A stretch of 57,843 nucleotides of DNA, from assembly GCA_944327135.1 (NCBI GenBank), contig CALVGQ010000025.1, positions 1 through 57,843 of the forward strand, read 5' to 3'. This document shows positions 7,761 through 16,785 of this stretch, piece by piece. Origin of the DNA: an uncultured Erysipelotrichaceae bacterium. Its GTDB lineage: Bacteria > Bacillota_I > Bacilli_A > Erysipelotrichales > Erysipelotrichaceae. The position numbers and the translations under genes are program-made. The stretch's first letter is position 1; the number at the start of each line of letters is the position of its first letter. Under the pieces are notes generated by a model. That model was not told where the DNA came from and ran no database searches. It was given only the letters and a program-made list of their open reading frames with translations.

Positions 7761-9590
7761 ATGGCAAAACCACAGAAGAAAAAAAATACGGGAAGGAAAA
7801 GACCGCAAAGGCAGGAAACATTTGTTCCTCGCGCAGAGAAGGTGACGGCAATCAGTTATAGTGATGGAATCACTGTTTCTGAATTGGCTTCAAAATGCAA
7901 CCGTAATGCCAGTGATATTATTAAGCTGTTATTCATGCTGGGAAAAATGGTGACGATCAATAGTACATTGGATGATGAACTGATTGAATTGGTTTGCATG
8001 GAATACAATATCACTGCGACGAAGGAAATTCCGGAGGATAAGGATAGTCTGGAAGATGATGTGATAGACGATCCGAAAGATCTTTCAGAGCGGCCGCCGA
8101 TCGTTACGGTCATGGGCCATGTCGATCACGGAAAGACGACTTTGCTGGATACGATACGGAAAACTAAAGTAGTTGAAGGAGAATTTGGTGGAATTACTCA
8201 GCATATTGGAGCATATCAAGTTTCAGTGGGCGGAAAGAAAGTAACCTTTCTGGATACTCCAGGACACGAAGCGTTCACTGCAATGCGGGCACGGGGGGCA
8301 AAAGTGACTGATGTCTGCATCATTGTTGTTGCGGCAGATGATGGTGTCATGCCGCAGACTAAAGAGGCGGTGGATCACGCGAAGGCAGCAGGCTGTCCGA
8401 TTATTGTGGCGGTTAACAAAATGGATAAACCAGAGGCCAATCCTGATCGAGTGATGAACGAAATGTCAGAATTGGGATTGATGCCGGAAGAATGGGGCGG
8501 AGATACGATCTTCGTTCGTTGTAGTGCCAAAAAAGGAGATGGAGTCCAGGATATTTTGGAAACGATCCTTGTTGTATCGGAGGTCCAGGAATTACGGGCT
8601 AATCCGAACCGTCTTTCAACTGGAACCGTAATCGAGGCCAAACTGGATAAAGGTCGGGGACCAGTGGTTACCTTACTGGTTCAAAATGGAACGTTGCATA
8701 CCGGAGATCCGATCGTTGTCGGTGCCTGCTTCGGGCGGGTTCGTAAAATGACGGACGATCGTGGGCGTGAAATCAAAGAAGCAGGACCTTCCATGCCTGT
8801 TGAAATTATTGGTTTGCAGGATGTTCCAGTGGCTGGCGATCATTTTAAGTCATTTCAGTCTGAAAAGCAGGCACGAGGTGTTGCTGATCGCAGAGCACAG
8901 GTTAAGATCGAACAAGAGCGAAGAACAACCAGCGCAATGAGCCTCGATGATCTGGCTGCTCAAATTGAAACGGGAGAAATCAAGGAAGTTCCTGTTATTG
9001 TCAAAGCTGATGTTCAGGGCTCTGCAGAAGCAGTGCGGCAGGCATTGGAGCGTATTGAAATTGGCAATGTCAAAGTGACTGTGATCCGTTCAACTGCTGG
9101 GGCCATTTCCGAATCTGATGTCATGCTGGCTTCTGCTTCAAAAGCAGTCATTTATGGATTTAACGTTCGCCCTGATGCGATCGTGCGCAGAAAAGCCGAG
9201 GAGGAAGGCGTTGAGATCCGGCTGCATAACATCATTTATAAAGCCGTGGAGGAAATGGAAGCGGCAATGAAGGGAATGCTAGCGCCAGTATTTGAAGAAG
9301 TCGTTATCGGGCAGGCAGAAGTCCGGCAAACATATAAGGTCTCAAAGGTAGGGACGATTGCCGGCTGCATGGTTACCGATGGCAAGGTTGTTAAAGACTG
9401 CAAGGTTCGCCTGATCCGGGATGGAATCGTTATTTATAGTGGGAAGTTAGGAAGCTTGAAACGATTCCAGAATGATGCTAAAGAGGTGACAAGTGGTTTC
9501 GAGTGTGGAATGACGATCGAAAATTTCAATGATATTAAGGAAGGCGATGTCATTGAAACCTATGAAGACCAGCAGGTTGAGATCTTTTAA
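7761..9590 (+). CDS. infB: Translation initiation factor IF-2
   Basis: 609 residues. After a short Lys/Arg-rich N-terminus and an IF2_N domain ([18 protein letters not shown]), the GTPase domain begins near residue 110 with G1 [10 protein letters not shown] (about 119-128), G3 DTPGHEAF and G4 NKMDKP. Domains II, III and the fMet-tRNA-binding C2 domain follow. The N-terminal extension is short compared with E. coli or Bacillus. The ATG at 7761 has GAGGTG upstream; an in-frame TTG at 7737 inside rplGA is unlikely. It delivers initiator tRNA to the 30S subunit. Confidence 0.96.
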   Translation: MAKPQKKKNTGRKRPQRQETFVPRAEKVTAISYSDGITVSELASKCNRNASDIIKLLFMLGKMVTINSTLDDELIELVCMEYNITATKEIPEDKDSLEDDVIDDPKDLSERPPIVTVMGHVDHGKTTLLDTIRKTKVVEGEFGGITQHIGAYQVSVGGKKVTFLDTPGHEAFTAMRARGAKVTDVCIIVVAADDGVMPQTKEAVDHAKAAGCPIIVAVNKMDKPEANPDRVMNEMSELGLMPEEWGGDTIFVRCSAKKGDGVQDILETILVVSEVQELRANPNRLSTGTVIEAKLDKGRGPVVTLLVQNGTLHTGDPIVVGACFGRVRKMTDDRGREIKEAGPSMPVEIIGLQDVPVAGDHFKSFQSEKQARGVADRRAQVKIEQERRTTSAMSLDDLAAQIETGEIKEVPVIVKADVQGSAEAVRQALERIEIGNVKVTVIRSTAGAISESDVMLASASKAVIYGFNVRPDAIVRRKAEEEGVEIRLHNIIYKAVEEMEAAMKGMLAPVFEEVVIGQAEVRQTYKVSKVGTIAGCMVTDGKVVKDCKVRLIRDGIVIYSGKLGSLKRFQNDAKEVTSGFECGMTIENFNDIKEGDVIETYEDQQVEIF

Positions 9591-9599
9591 AGGTGATTT

Positions 9600-9956
9600 A
9601 TGTCGGTAAAGCATGAGAAAACATCGAATCAGATCATGAAAAATGTTTCTGATATTATTCAGTATGATTTAAAAGACCCGTCGGTAGGTTTTGTTACGAT
9701 TACAGGGGTCAAAGTTACCAATGATTACAGCTATGCAACCATCTATTGCTCTTTTCTGGGAAAAACTGAACGGAAAAAGGCGGGACTAAAAGCCTTGCAG
9801 CGGGCGAAAGGATTTATTCGCAGTGAGTTGGGAAAAAAGATGCAGATTCGTAAAATTCCGGAGCTTATCTTTGAACTGGATGAATCATTGGAACGAGGAC
9901 AGCGAATCGAAAGTATTTTGAATGAAATTGAAAAAGAAAACAATTTGCAGAAATAA
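9600..9956 (+). CDS. rbfA: Ribosome-binding factor A
   Basis: 118 residues with the RbfA KH-like fold: SDIIQYDLKDPSVGFVTITGVKVTNDYSYATIYCS split over residues 18-52, and a C-terminal PELIFELDESLERGQRIESIL ending. It is a 30S maturation factor acting on the 16S 5' region and completes the operon as in other Bacillota. AAAGGTG precedes the ATG by 7 bases. A strong terminator begins inside its stop codon. Confidence 0.95.
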   Translation: MSVKHEKTSNQIMKNVSDIIQYDLKDPSVGFVTITGVKVTNDYSYATIYCSFLGKTERKKAGLKALQRAKGFIRSELGKKMQIRKIPELIFELDESLERGQRIESILNEIEKENNLQK

Positions 9957-9983
9957 AGAGAGAAGGAATTCTCTCTTTTTTTT
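9955..9983 (+). terminator. Intrinsic terminator of the rimP-rbfA operon
   Basis: AAAGAGAGAA (9955-9964) pairs with TTCTCTCTTT (9969-9978) across a GGAA loop, followed by a further T-run to 9983. It separates the housekeeping operon from the type VII secretion locus. Confidence 0.92.
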
Positions 9984-10012
9984 GAATAAAAAAAGTGAAA
10001 GGAGGAATAAGA

Positions 10013-10312
10013 ATGCGAACGATTGTTGTTGAACCAGCAGTATTGGAAAATAGTGCTTCTTTGATGGAAACCATAAATGTTCAATATCGGGAATGTTTTG
10101 GACAGCTCTATCAAGCAGTAGAACTTCTTTCGGCTGGCTGGCAGGGGGCCGATAACGCTGCTTTTGTGCACCAGATCCATGGATATCAAGATGATTTTCA
10201 GAAAATCTCCCTGCTGCTCAGCCAGTACATTGAGTTTTTAAGAGCGGCAGCTCGGGCTTATCGCCAGACGCAAAGCGAATTGGTCAGTCAGGCTTCACGC
10301 TTGACAAACTGA
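10013..10312 (+). CDS. WXG100-family (ESAT-6-like) small secreted protein
   Basis: 99 residues, the size of WXG100 proteins, predicted all-helical with the central turn motif WQG (in SAGWQGADNAAFV). The family forms helical-hairpin dimers that are substrates of type VII secretion, recognised by the EssC/EccC ATPase. AAAGGAGG is 7 bases before ATG 10013; an in-frame GTG at 9995 would include the ribosome binding site and is rejected. It is the first gene after the rbfA terminator. No promoter with clear consensus is visible in the short gap. No C-terminal YxxxD/E signal is evident. Confidence 0.85.
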   Translation: MRTIVVEPAVLENSASLMETINVQYRECFGQLYQAVELLSAGWQGADNAAFVHQIHGYQDDFQKISLLLSQYIEFLRAAARAYRQTQSELVSQASRLTN

Positions 10313-10323
10313 AAGGAGAAAAA

Positions 10324-10620
10324 ATGGATCACATCAAAATAAGTTTAGCTGAAGTACAAAGTACAGCGGATACTCTTCGCAGCTGCAATATGCGAATTTA
10401 TGATCTTCTGCATGAAGCAAAGAAGGAAATGGATAAATTGCAGTCCTTTTGGCAAAGTGAGAGTTCCGATACTGTCCGACAGCGTTTTTTCCAGTTTTCC
10501 AATCAGTTCGAAACACAAAAAGAAATTATTAATGAATATGTTCGATTTTTAGAGCATACGGTGCAGACTTATGATACGCTGGAAACAGCGATTAACAGCA
10601 ATGCTGCGTCTTTTCAATAG
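10324..10620 (+). CDS. Second WXG100-like small protein (WQS variant)
   Basis: 98 residues, two long helices with a central turn LQSFWQSESSDTVRQRF. The Trp is kept but the Gly of WxG is Ser, as in some WXG100 partners. It starts 11 bases after the previous gene with AAAGGAG upstream. The tandem pair suggests a heterodimer like EsxA/EsxB or two related substrates (inference). The C-terminal end overlaps the start of the next gene, so all five genes of this locus are probably one operon. Confidence 0.75.
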   Translation: MDHIKISLAEVQSTADTLRSCNMRIYDLLHEAKKEMDKLQSFWQSESSDTVRQRFFQFSNQFETQKEIINEYVRFLEHTVQTYDTLETAINSNAASFQ

Positions 10621-12601
10621 ACTTTTCTTTCTGTTTGCGGCAGGACTTGTTTTCCTTGCTCTTACTTGTTGTGAAAAAAATACGATATCAACACAGGAAT
10701 GGCTGCTTGAGCTGGCGGAAAAAAGCGGTTTGACCAGCATAGAACAAGACGATCACGATCAATTGGAAGCTTTAAAAAGATGGGGAATCCGTGAATCACT
10801 GCTGGAAAATAGACAGCCTCTAGATCGTCAGACGGTTGCAGCAATTTTTTATGACTGGCTGGAAATAGAGGCAGATTCTTCGCTAATGATTCGGGATTTG
10901 TCAGAATCTAAGTATCCTGACGAAGTTCTCGCAGCGGTTACAGATGGTTTTTTTGTGTTGGATGAGCAGGCATGTTTTCATCCGACCACTGTATTTAGCA
11001 TTTCTCAGGCTTATGAGCTTTTGGAAAGGTTTGTTTTGCGAATTAATGAATTTCCCAAGGAAAATAAGATGGAATTGCAATTTTCAAAGGAACAGGAGGT
11101 TTGTGATGCTGTTCCCTATGAGTTTTCCATAGAAACCTTGCAAGCAAAATTTCATCCACAGGATATTCCATCTTTACAACAAATCATTACACTTGAAACA
11201 GACAAGGGAACACAATTTTTTGAAGCGGGAGAGACCATTCAGGGGGTTACAACGCTGATTCCTATTGATCCTGAAGCACTTCAGAGGATGGATCTAAGTG
11301 CGCATCAATTGGATTGGTCCCAGGCCCAATGGTTTTTTCCACAGAGCAGCATGCAGGCAAAGAAAGAGCAGTCCGTACGACTGCTCTTTGCCTCTGATTT
11401 TAAAAAAGAATACACATTCGGTAATTTTACTATTCGAGTGAATTACACTACTTCTTCTTTCCGATTGTATGTATTCACTGAAACTTCTTTGGGTGCAAAT
11501 TTTTTTCTGGATTTATCATTTGATCAAATTCAGCCGGATTTTGGTTATCAAGGTACACTTCATCAGATTGATCGGGCTTGGCTGAAGGTTAAGGTTGATT
11601 CCAATGTTGCGACTGGTTTGAAAAAAGGAAGTTATCAGCAGTTATACTTAAATCCAGCGAAAAATGATTCCAAGGATTGGTTAAAAATGCTGCAAACGGC
11701 TTGGACTACTCAGCGCGCCACGGTGGATACGCTGATCCCGCTAGGAGAACTTCGGATTCCGATTTCAGGCTTTCCGCAGGTTCAAATTATTCTTCAAATT
11801 CAGCTTCGTCTTTATCTCAACGGAACAGTCGAATTGCTTTACGCTTTAGAAAACGAGTTTGGTTTTGAAATAAAAAATAATCAATGTCGTCTAATTCATG
11901 AAAATAGCCAGAATTTGGATTTTTTGATTCAGGCTACCAGTGGAATCACCTCAAAACTGTTAGTCGGTGCAGAATTGTTTCAGCAGCGTCTGCTTGATGC
12001 TGCACTGGAAGCGGGAATCCGTGCCCAGGTAAAAAGTACCTTGCACCTGACAGAGAGTCAGGAAACCATTGAAGAGGAACAGATTCCCTATGATGTTTTG
12101 GAAACATTGAACGATCAGGAAGGATTACTTTTATGTGCCGATTTAAGAGCCCATTGGCTTTTGGGAATCCAATTGAATTCTAGTCGCAGCTGGGCAGGAA
12201 GATTGGGACTTGGAAAAGAAATTACGCTGCTTGATGAAAGGAATGGTACTTTGTTTCAGGGAGCTTTTCGTCATATTGAGAACATGCAGTTCGTAGATCA
12301 TTGCACACGTACCGGCTCTGTCCGACCTGTTCCGACAATTTTAGTTACAATGGATCGGATCATTCTGGAAAGCTATTCTTATTTGGTGACTTGCAAAGAA
12401 ACCATTTTCATCAAAGTCCGTGGTCTTCCAAAAGAAATGAAACGGGATGATCTTTGTTTTTTCAGTGAGAATCCGCAGATTGCAACGGTGGATGATCAGG
12501 GAAGAGTTACTGGGGTGCGTGCGGGAATAACAAAGATTACAATTTCGGATCGCTCTGGCCGCTATACGGTCCAATGCAGCGTATTGGTTCGGGAAACGTG
12601 A
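10571..12601 (+). CDS. Membrane-anchored SLH-like/Big2 protein of the type VII locus
   Basis: 676 residues from ATG 10571, or 666 from ATG 10601, which may be the real start. A hydrophobic segment (LFFLFAAGLVFLALTCC) near the N-terminus is a signal anchor; the Cys pair could be a poor lipobox. Residues about 60-160 resemble two S-layer-homology repeats (LDRQTVAAIFYDWLEIE, then YPDEVLAAVTDGFFV and FSISQAYELLERFV). A large beta-rich middle region is not recognised. The last ~85 residues are a bacterial Ig-like Big2 domain (SENPQIATVDDQGRVTGVRAG). It overlaps the WXG100 gene and the EssC gene, so it is probably a cell-surface or envelope component of the secretion machine (inference). Confidence 0.7.
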   Translation: MIRWKQRLTAMLRLFNRLFFLFAAGLVFLALTCCEKNTISTQEWLLELAEKSGLTSIEQDDHDQLEALKRWGIRESLLENRQPLDRQTVAAIFYDWLEIEADSSLMIRDLSESKYPDEVLAAVTDGFFVLDEQACFHPTTVFSISQAYELLERFVLRINEFPKENKMELQFSKEQEVCDAVPYEFSIETLQAKFHPQDIPSLQQIITLETDKGTQFFEAGETIQGVTTLIPIDPEALQRMDLSAHQLDWSQAQWFFPQSSMQAKKEQSVRLLFASDFKKEYTFGNFTIRVNYTTSSFRLYVFTETSLGANFFLDLSFDQIQPDFGYQGTLHQIDRAWLKVKVDSNVATGLKKGSYQQLYLNPAKNDSKDWLKMLQTAWTTQRATVDTLIPLGELRIPISGFPQVQIILQIQLRLYLNGTVELLYALENEFGFEIKNNQCRLIHENSQNLDFLIQATSGITSKLLVGAELFQQRLLDAALEAGIRAQVKSTLHLTESQETIEEEQIPYDVLETLNDQEGLLLCADLRAHWLLGIQLNSSRSWAGRLGLGKEITLLDERNGTLFQGAFRHIENMQFVDHCTRTGSVRPVPTILVTMDRIILESYSYLVTCKETIFIKVRGLPKEMKRDDLCFFSENPQIATVDDQGRVTGVRAGITKITISDRSGRYTVQCSVLVRET

Positions 12602-15600
12602 TCCTTTGCTGTTTAATTAAAGAAAGCACGCAGCTTTTTTGCTTCCGGAAAGAAGAGGGAATTGTGGTTCCAATCGAACAGAAGGGATCAGTTCATCTTT
12701 ATTTAAATCAGGAACGCTGGCAGATTGAAGGGAATCCATGGATCAAGCCTCAGCGGTGTTCTGTTGTGATCCAGGAGTGGGCTTCGCTGGAGTATACAGA
12801 ATTTTATCTTCCATTTCAGCTTATTCTGCTTCCTGAGCATCATTTCAATCATTATGTACGCCTAAAAATGAATCGTTCCCGGATCATTGTGGGTACCCAA
12901 AAAAAAGCAACTGTTCGGCTTTCTTCTTCATTAGGAAAAATCCAGCTGGAATTGATTAAAAAACAGGAAAACTGGCAGATTAATGACCGGTCATCTGTTG
13001 GTTTATTGGAAGTCAATCAAACTAGAAAATTAAAAGCACAGTTACAGGTGGGGGATCGTCTTTCCTTTTTACATTGGCGCTGCTGGATAACAGAGGATTT
13101 TTTAATGATGAATCTGGTTGAGACTAGCCAACTGGATAGATGGGAGTGTATGCAATGGGGGATGGTTTCACCGCCAGTCGTTCTTCCAGAATTTCCGTTA
13201 TTTCGAATAAAACAGCCTCGAGGAGTACAGAAAATTGTTGCCTTGGGCATTCCAGAACTCCAAGAAGAGACGGAAATTTCAGTTTCTGTGGCATCCATGG
13301 TCATGGCTTTTAGCGCTCTTAGTGTAGCTTTGTTTTCTTTTTATCGAGGATGGATGCAGCATCAAGGCTGGTTGGAGCTGATTCCAGGACTTCTTTTTCC
13401 GGCAGCAATGATTTTCAGTGCAGTACTTTGGCCGTTGTGGGAGAAAAGGAATAAACAAAGACGAAGACAAAAACGTCTGCAGCAGCGAGAAAATGATTAT
13501 CTTGCTTATTTAGCTTCGTTGAAAAAGAAGATTCTGGCAATGCAGGATCGCATTGTTGAGGCACAGGCATCCCGCTATCCCTGTAAAATGGATTTTGCTT
13601 CCTTAATTTCAGAACAGCTGTTGTTTCAAAGAACTGAGAAACAGTTTGATTTTTTCCATTTGGCTATTGGCTATGGCGAGGTGGAGAGCGGAATAGAGCT
13701 TATTTTTCCCGTGATGACAAGATGGAAGGAAGAGGATCAACTATTGCTCGAAAGACAGCAGGCGCTCCAAAAAGAAGCTCAAAAGTGTTTTTCGATTCTT
13801 GAAATTGATTTGAAGAAGTATCATCAGATCTCACTTTTAGTTAATCGAAAGGAAAAAAGGAGAATTTTTGAAAATGTTGCCGCTCAGCTTTTTTTACTGC
13901 ATGATCCACAGGAACTTTGCTGCGCTTTTTTGATGGCCAAAGAGGAAATTCAGTGGGGACATCCATTCTTCTTTTATCCTCATCTTTTTTCTGAAACAAA
14001 AAAAAGGCGATTTATTTTAACAGATCAGGCTCAGGCCGAAGAGCTGGAGCCACTTTTGTTTGAGGGATTAACTCGACGACAACTAGTGCTCCTTGTTTCT
14101 GAGCCAAAAATGTTGACCTATGTATCAGCGCGTATAAAAAAACATCCTAAAACAGTGAGCGTGGTTTTCACTGAGGTGATGGGAAAAATTCCAATGGATA
14201 CAGAAATTCTTCTGGATACCATCTATCGGCCTACTTTGATTGATTTGCAGCATCAGCAACGTCAAGAGTTTTCCAGCATTTTGAATCAAACAAGCGGAAT
14301 CGATCTGATTCAAGCGCTTGGTGGATCGGTTTATCACTCTGATCGTTTTCAGTTAGCTGGACCTTTCGGCTTGCTGGCTTGTTTTAAAGCCAGCAAAATA
14401 GAAGAACTGAACATCAATCAACGCTGGAGACAAAGACCGGTTCATACATTAAGAGCCGTTGTAGGAAAAGAGGAAACAGGCAATGAGATCATTGTTGATT
14501 TGGATGAATCAAAGGATGGACCGCATGGGCTGATAGCAGGAGCGACCGGATCGGGAAAGAGCGAATTCCTTTTGACACTGATCCTCTCTTTAGCTGTTCA
14601 GTATTCTCCTGAGTGGGTGCAGTTTGTTTTTCTTGATTACAAAGGAGGAAGCAGTTTACTCCCGCTTTTGCATGGGAAGAATCGACTGCCTCATTTGATT
14701 GCTGCGATAAGCAATCAGGATGGATTTAATGAATTGGAACGCTCTCTCTGTCTGCTCCGGCAGGAATGCCGGCTGCGTCAGCAGCTTTTTTTACAGGCGA
14801 GTCAGTGCTGTTCTTTTCCAATAACAGAACTAACTCAATATCAGGAAATGCAAATTAACAGTTCAGGTTTAAAAAAATTAGCCCATCTGATCGTTATTGT
14901 GGATGAGTTTGCTGAATTAAAAAAAGAGCGTCCAGAATTTTTGCAGGAACTAATTTCCATGGCAAGGACCGGGAGAAGTCTTGGAATCCATTTGATTTTG
15001 GCTACGCAAAAACCTAGTGGTGTAGTGGATGAACAGATTCTTAGTAATGTCAGCTTTCGAGTATGCCTTAAGGTTCAGCTTGAACAAGATAGCCGTGAAA
15101 TGATTGGCTCCGATAAAGCGGCCCATCTTTCTGAACCGGGATATTTTTATTTTTTTTCTTCCCGACAGCAGCGATATGGGAAAGCGGCATATTGCCGATT
15201 GAACTATCCATCTTTACCATTTCATTTTGAAATTTTGGATGAGTCTTTAAAACCTCAAAAAAGATTGTTCGAAAACAGCAGCCAGAACGAACGGGAATCA
15301 GATTATTTTATTCGTTTTTTTATGGATTTGTCTGAAAAAATGAATTTGCGGGTAGATCCGCTGTGGCCTACATCCCCACAACCAGCTGCAGTTCGTTCTT
15401 TGTGTTCTGCCTGCTGTGATCAGTTAATCTTTGGAGAAAGTGAAAATTGGAAAGAGCGTCTGGTCCAAACAGCTGCCCTTGATTTTAAAAAAGAACAGCA
15501 CTGTTTAATTTACTGTCGGAATCCAGAAAAAAGGCGTCTTTATCTGCAAATGTTAATTCAATCGGCTGCTGAAAGTGCTACTGTGCCCATTTGTTTTTTT

Positions 15601-16530
15601 CTTTTTGGCAGTCATGAAAAAAAATGGGAGACGACCCAGGAAGTTTTAGCAGGATGGTTTTCAATTCAGGATATTGAAAAAATGCTTCGGTGGCTGCATC
15701 AGTTTTTGCATACAGAGAACGATGTAACGATGTATACGTTTATTTTGATAGAAGACTTCAATCTTATTAAGGATAAAATCTCAGAAATAGTTCAGCTTTT
15801 CAAGCAGAAGAGTCGATCTAAGGTGATTTTGATTGGTGGTCTTTCTGATTTGAATGTTCATTCATGCTTGCTGGATTATTGTGATATTCATCTTTCTTTG
15901 GAACCCATGAGCCGGACTGAACAACTGATTTTCTATGATCAGATTCTGCAAGAAGGAGGACGCGGTCCTCTGATTAAGCTTCAGCAGTTGTCTCCCTTGG
16001 TGCCTTGTTATTTTGAAGGCAACTTTCGACAAGAAATGATTGTTCATGCTCCCATCGTTCAATGGACGAATGATTTACAGCCGATAACGATGTTTCAATG
16101 GACTACTTTACCGCTAGGTGTAGATGCAAGGAGTGGAGAGTTGATTCAGATTACCGGCAGAAAGCCTGTATTGATTACAGGGATCTATTTGGATTCTTTG
16201 CAGCCATTTCGTCAATTTTTGCAAACCATTGATTTACAAATTCCTGTGATTGACGATTTGGATCAATTTTTGCTTTCTTTCGACAAAGACTGTCAAAAAG
16301 CAGCAGCCTGGCTGCAGGATAATAAGGCTGTCCTGATTTGTTCCTATACACAGATTCAAACTCATCCATTAAAAAACAAGATGAATTGGGAAGAGCTTGT
16401 CTGGCTTGGAAACGGTTATGCGGGACAGACATTGATTCCTGTCCAGCATTCTGATTTTATTTGTCTAAAAGATCAAGAAGGAGTGGTGAGCTTAAATGGA
16501 AGGCAAAGAAAATTTCAATGTTTCGAATAA
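12574..16530 (+). CDS. Type VII secretion FtsK/SpoIIIE ATPase, EssC-like
   Basis: 1318 residues, close to EssC length. The N-terminal ~230 residues look FHA-like (RSRIIVGTQKKATVRLSSS). Two membrane helices lie at about 236-256 and 267-287, followed by a basic coiled stretch. ATPase domain 1 has Walker A GATGSGKS at about 656-663, FVFLDYKGGSSLLPLL and Walker B LIVIVDEFAE near 775, plus the LATQKPSGVV sensor. Domains 2 and 3 (about 950-1318) keep the FtsK layout but the P-loops are degraded (LIYCRNPEKRR; PVLITGIYLDSL). It is the motor that recognises and exports WXG100 proteins at the membrane. It overlaps its neighbours on both sides. Confidence 0.88.
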   Translation: MQRIGSGNVILCCLIKESTQLFCFRKEEGIVVPIEQKGSVHLYLNQERWQIEGNPWIKPQRCSVVIQEWASLEYTEFYLPFQLILLPEHHFNHYVRLKMNRSRIIVGTQKKATVRLSSSLGKIQLELIKKQENWQINDRSSVGLLEVNQTRKLKAQLQVGDRLSFLHWRCWITEDFLMMNLVETSQLDRWECMQWGMVSPPVVLPEFPLFRIKQPRGVQKIVALGIPELQEETEISVSVASMVMAFSALSVALFSFYRGWMQHQGWLELIPGLLFPAAMIFSAVLWPLWEKRNKQRRRQKRLQQRENDYLAYLASLKKKILAMQDRIVEAQASRYPCKMDFASLISEQLLFQRTEKQFDFFHLAIGYGEVESGIELIFPVMTRWKEEDQLLLERQQALQKEAQKCFSILEIDLKKYHQISLLVNRKEKRRIFENVAAQLFLLHDPQELCCAFLMAKEEIQWGHPFFFYPHLFSETKKRRFILTDQAQAEELEPLLFEGLTRRQLVLLVSEPKMLTYVSARIKKHPKTVSVVFTEVMGKIPMDTEILLDTIYRPTLIDLQHQQRQEFSSILNQTSGIDLIQALGGSVYHSDRFQLAGPFGLLACFKASKIEELNINQRWRQRPVHTLRAVVGKEETGNEIIVDLDESKDGPHGLIAGATGSGKSEFLLTLILSLAVQYSPEWVQFVFLDYKGGSSLLPLLHGKNRLPHLIAAISNQDGFNELERSLCLLRQECRLRQQLFLQASQCCSFPITELTQYQEMQINSSGLKKLAHLIVIVDEFAELKKERPEFLQELISMARTGRSLGIHLILATQKPSGVVDEQILSNVSFRVCLKVQLEQDSREMIGSDKAAHLSEPGYFYFFSSRQQRYGKAAYCRLNYPSLPFHFEILDESLKPQKRLFENSSQNERESDYFIRFFMDLSEKMNLRVDPLWPTSPQPAAVRSLCSACCDQLIFGESENWKERLVQTAALDFKKEQHCLIYCRNPEKRRLYLQMLIQSAAESATVPICFFLFGSHEKKWETTQEVLAGWFSIQDIEKMLRWLHQFLHTENDVTMYTFILIEDFNLIKDKISEIVQLFKQKSRSKVILIGGLSDLNVHSCLLDYCDIHLSLEPMSRTEQLIFYDQILQEGGRGPLIKLQQLSPLVPCYFEGNFRQEMIVHAPIVQWTNDLQPITMFQWTTLPLGVDARSGELIQITGRKPVLITGIYLDSLQPFRQFLQTIDLQIPVIDDLDQFLLSFDKDCQKAAAWLQDNKAVLICSYTQIQTHPLKNKMNWEELVWLGNGYAGQTLIPVQHSDFICLKDQEGVVSLNGRQRKFQCFE

Positions 16531-16774
16531 TGATCTATTGTTGATTGAATTTGAACTCGTGATTTTAGAAAGAGTCATTGAATGTCGTGTTTCTTGTAAC
16601 AGTACTTTAAAAAAAGCACTGCTTTCTTTGAAGCAATGCCTCGATGAGACTTCAGGATGGTACGATTTTAAGGAGGCAGTGGTGATGGATCCAATCAGTA
16701 AAAATTATCTTCATCCTTCATCGACCTTGTTGGAATGCGGCTGCTGTCAAGGAACACGACTGTTAGTCTTCTAA
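16496..16774 (+). CDS. EsaB/YukD-like ubiquitin-fold protein
   Basis: 92 residues. The body matches a beta-grasp layout: a beta hairpin (LIEFELVILERVIECRVS), a helix (LKKALLSLKQCLDE), then DPISKNYLHPSSTLLECGCCQGTRLLVF, where a Leu-rich strand and a final hydrophobic strand match the end of EsaB/YukD proteins. EsaB is a small cytoplasmic component of Bacillota type VII systems. The gene overlaps the EssC gene by 35 bases and is the last of the operon. Three Cys near the C-terminus are unusual for EsaB. The assignment rests on size, fold pattern and position, as overall similarity is weak. Confidence 0.6.
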   Translation: MEGKENFNVSNNDLLLIEFELVILERVIECRVSCNSTLKKALLSLKQCLDETSGWYDFKEAVVMDPISKNYLHPSSTLLECGCCQGTRLLVF

Positions 16775-16785
16775 TTCTTAATTTT

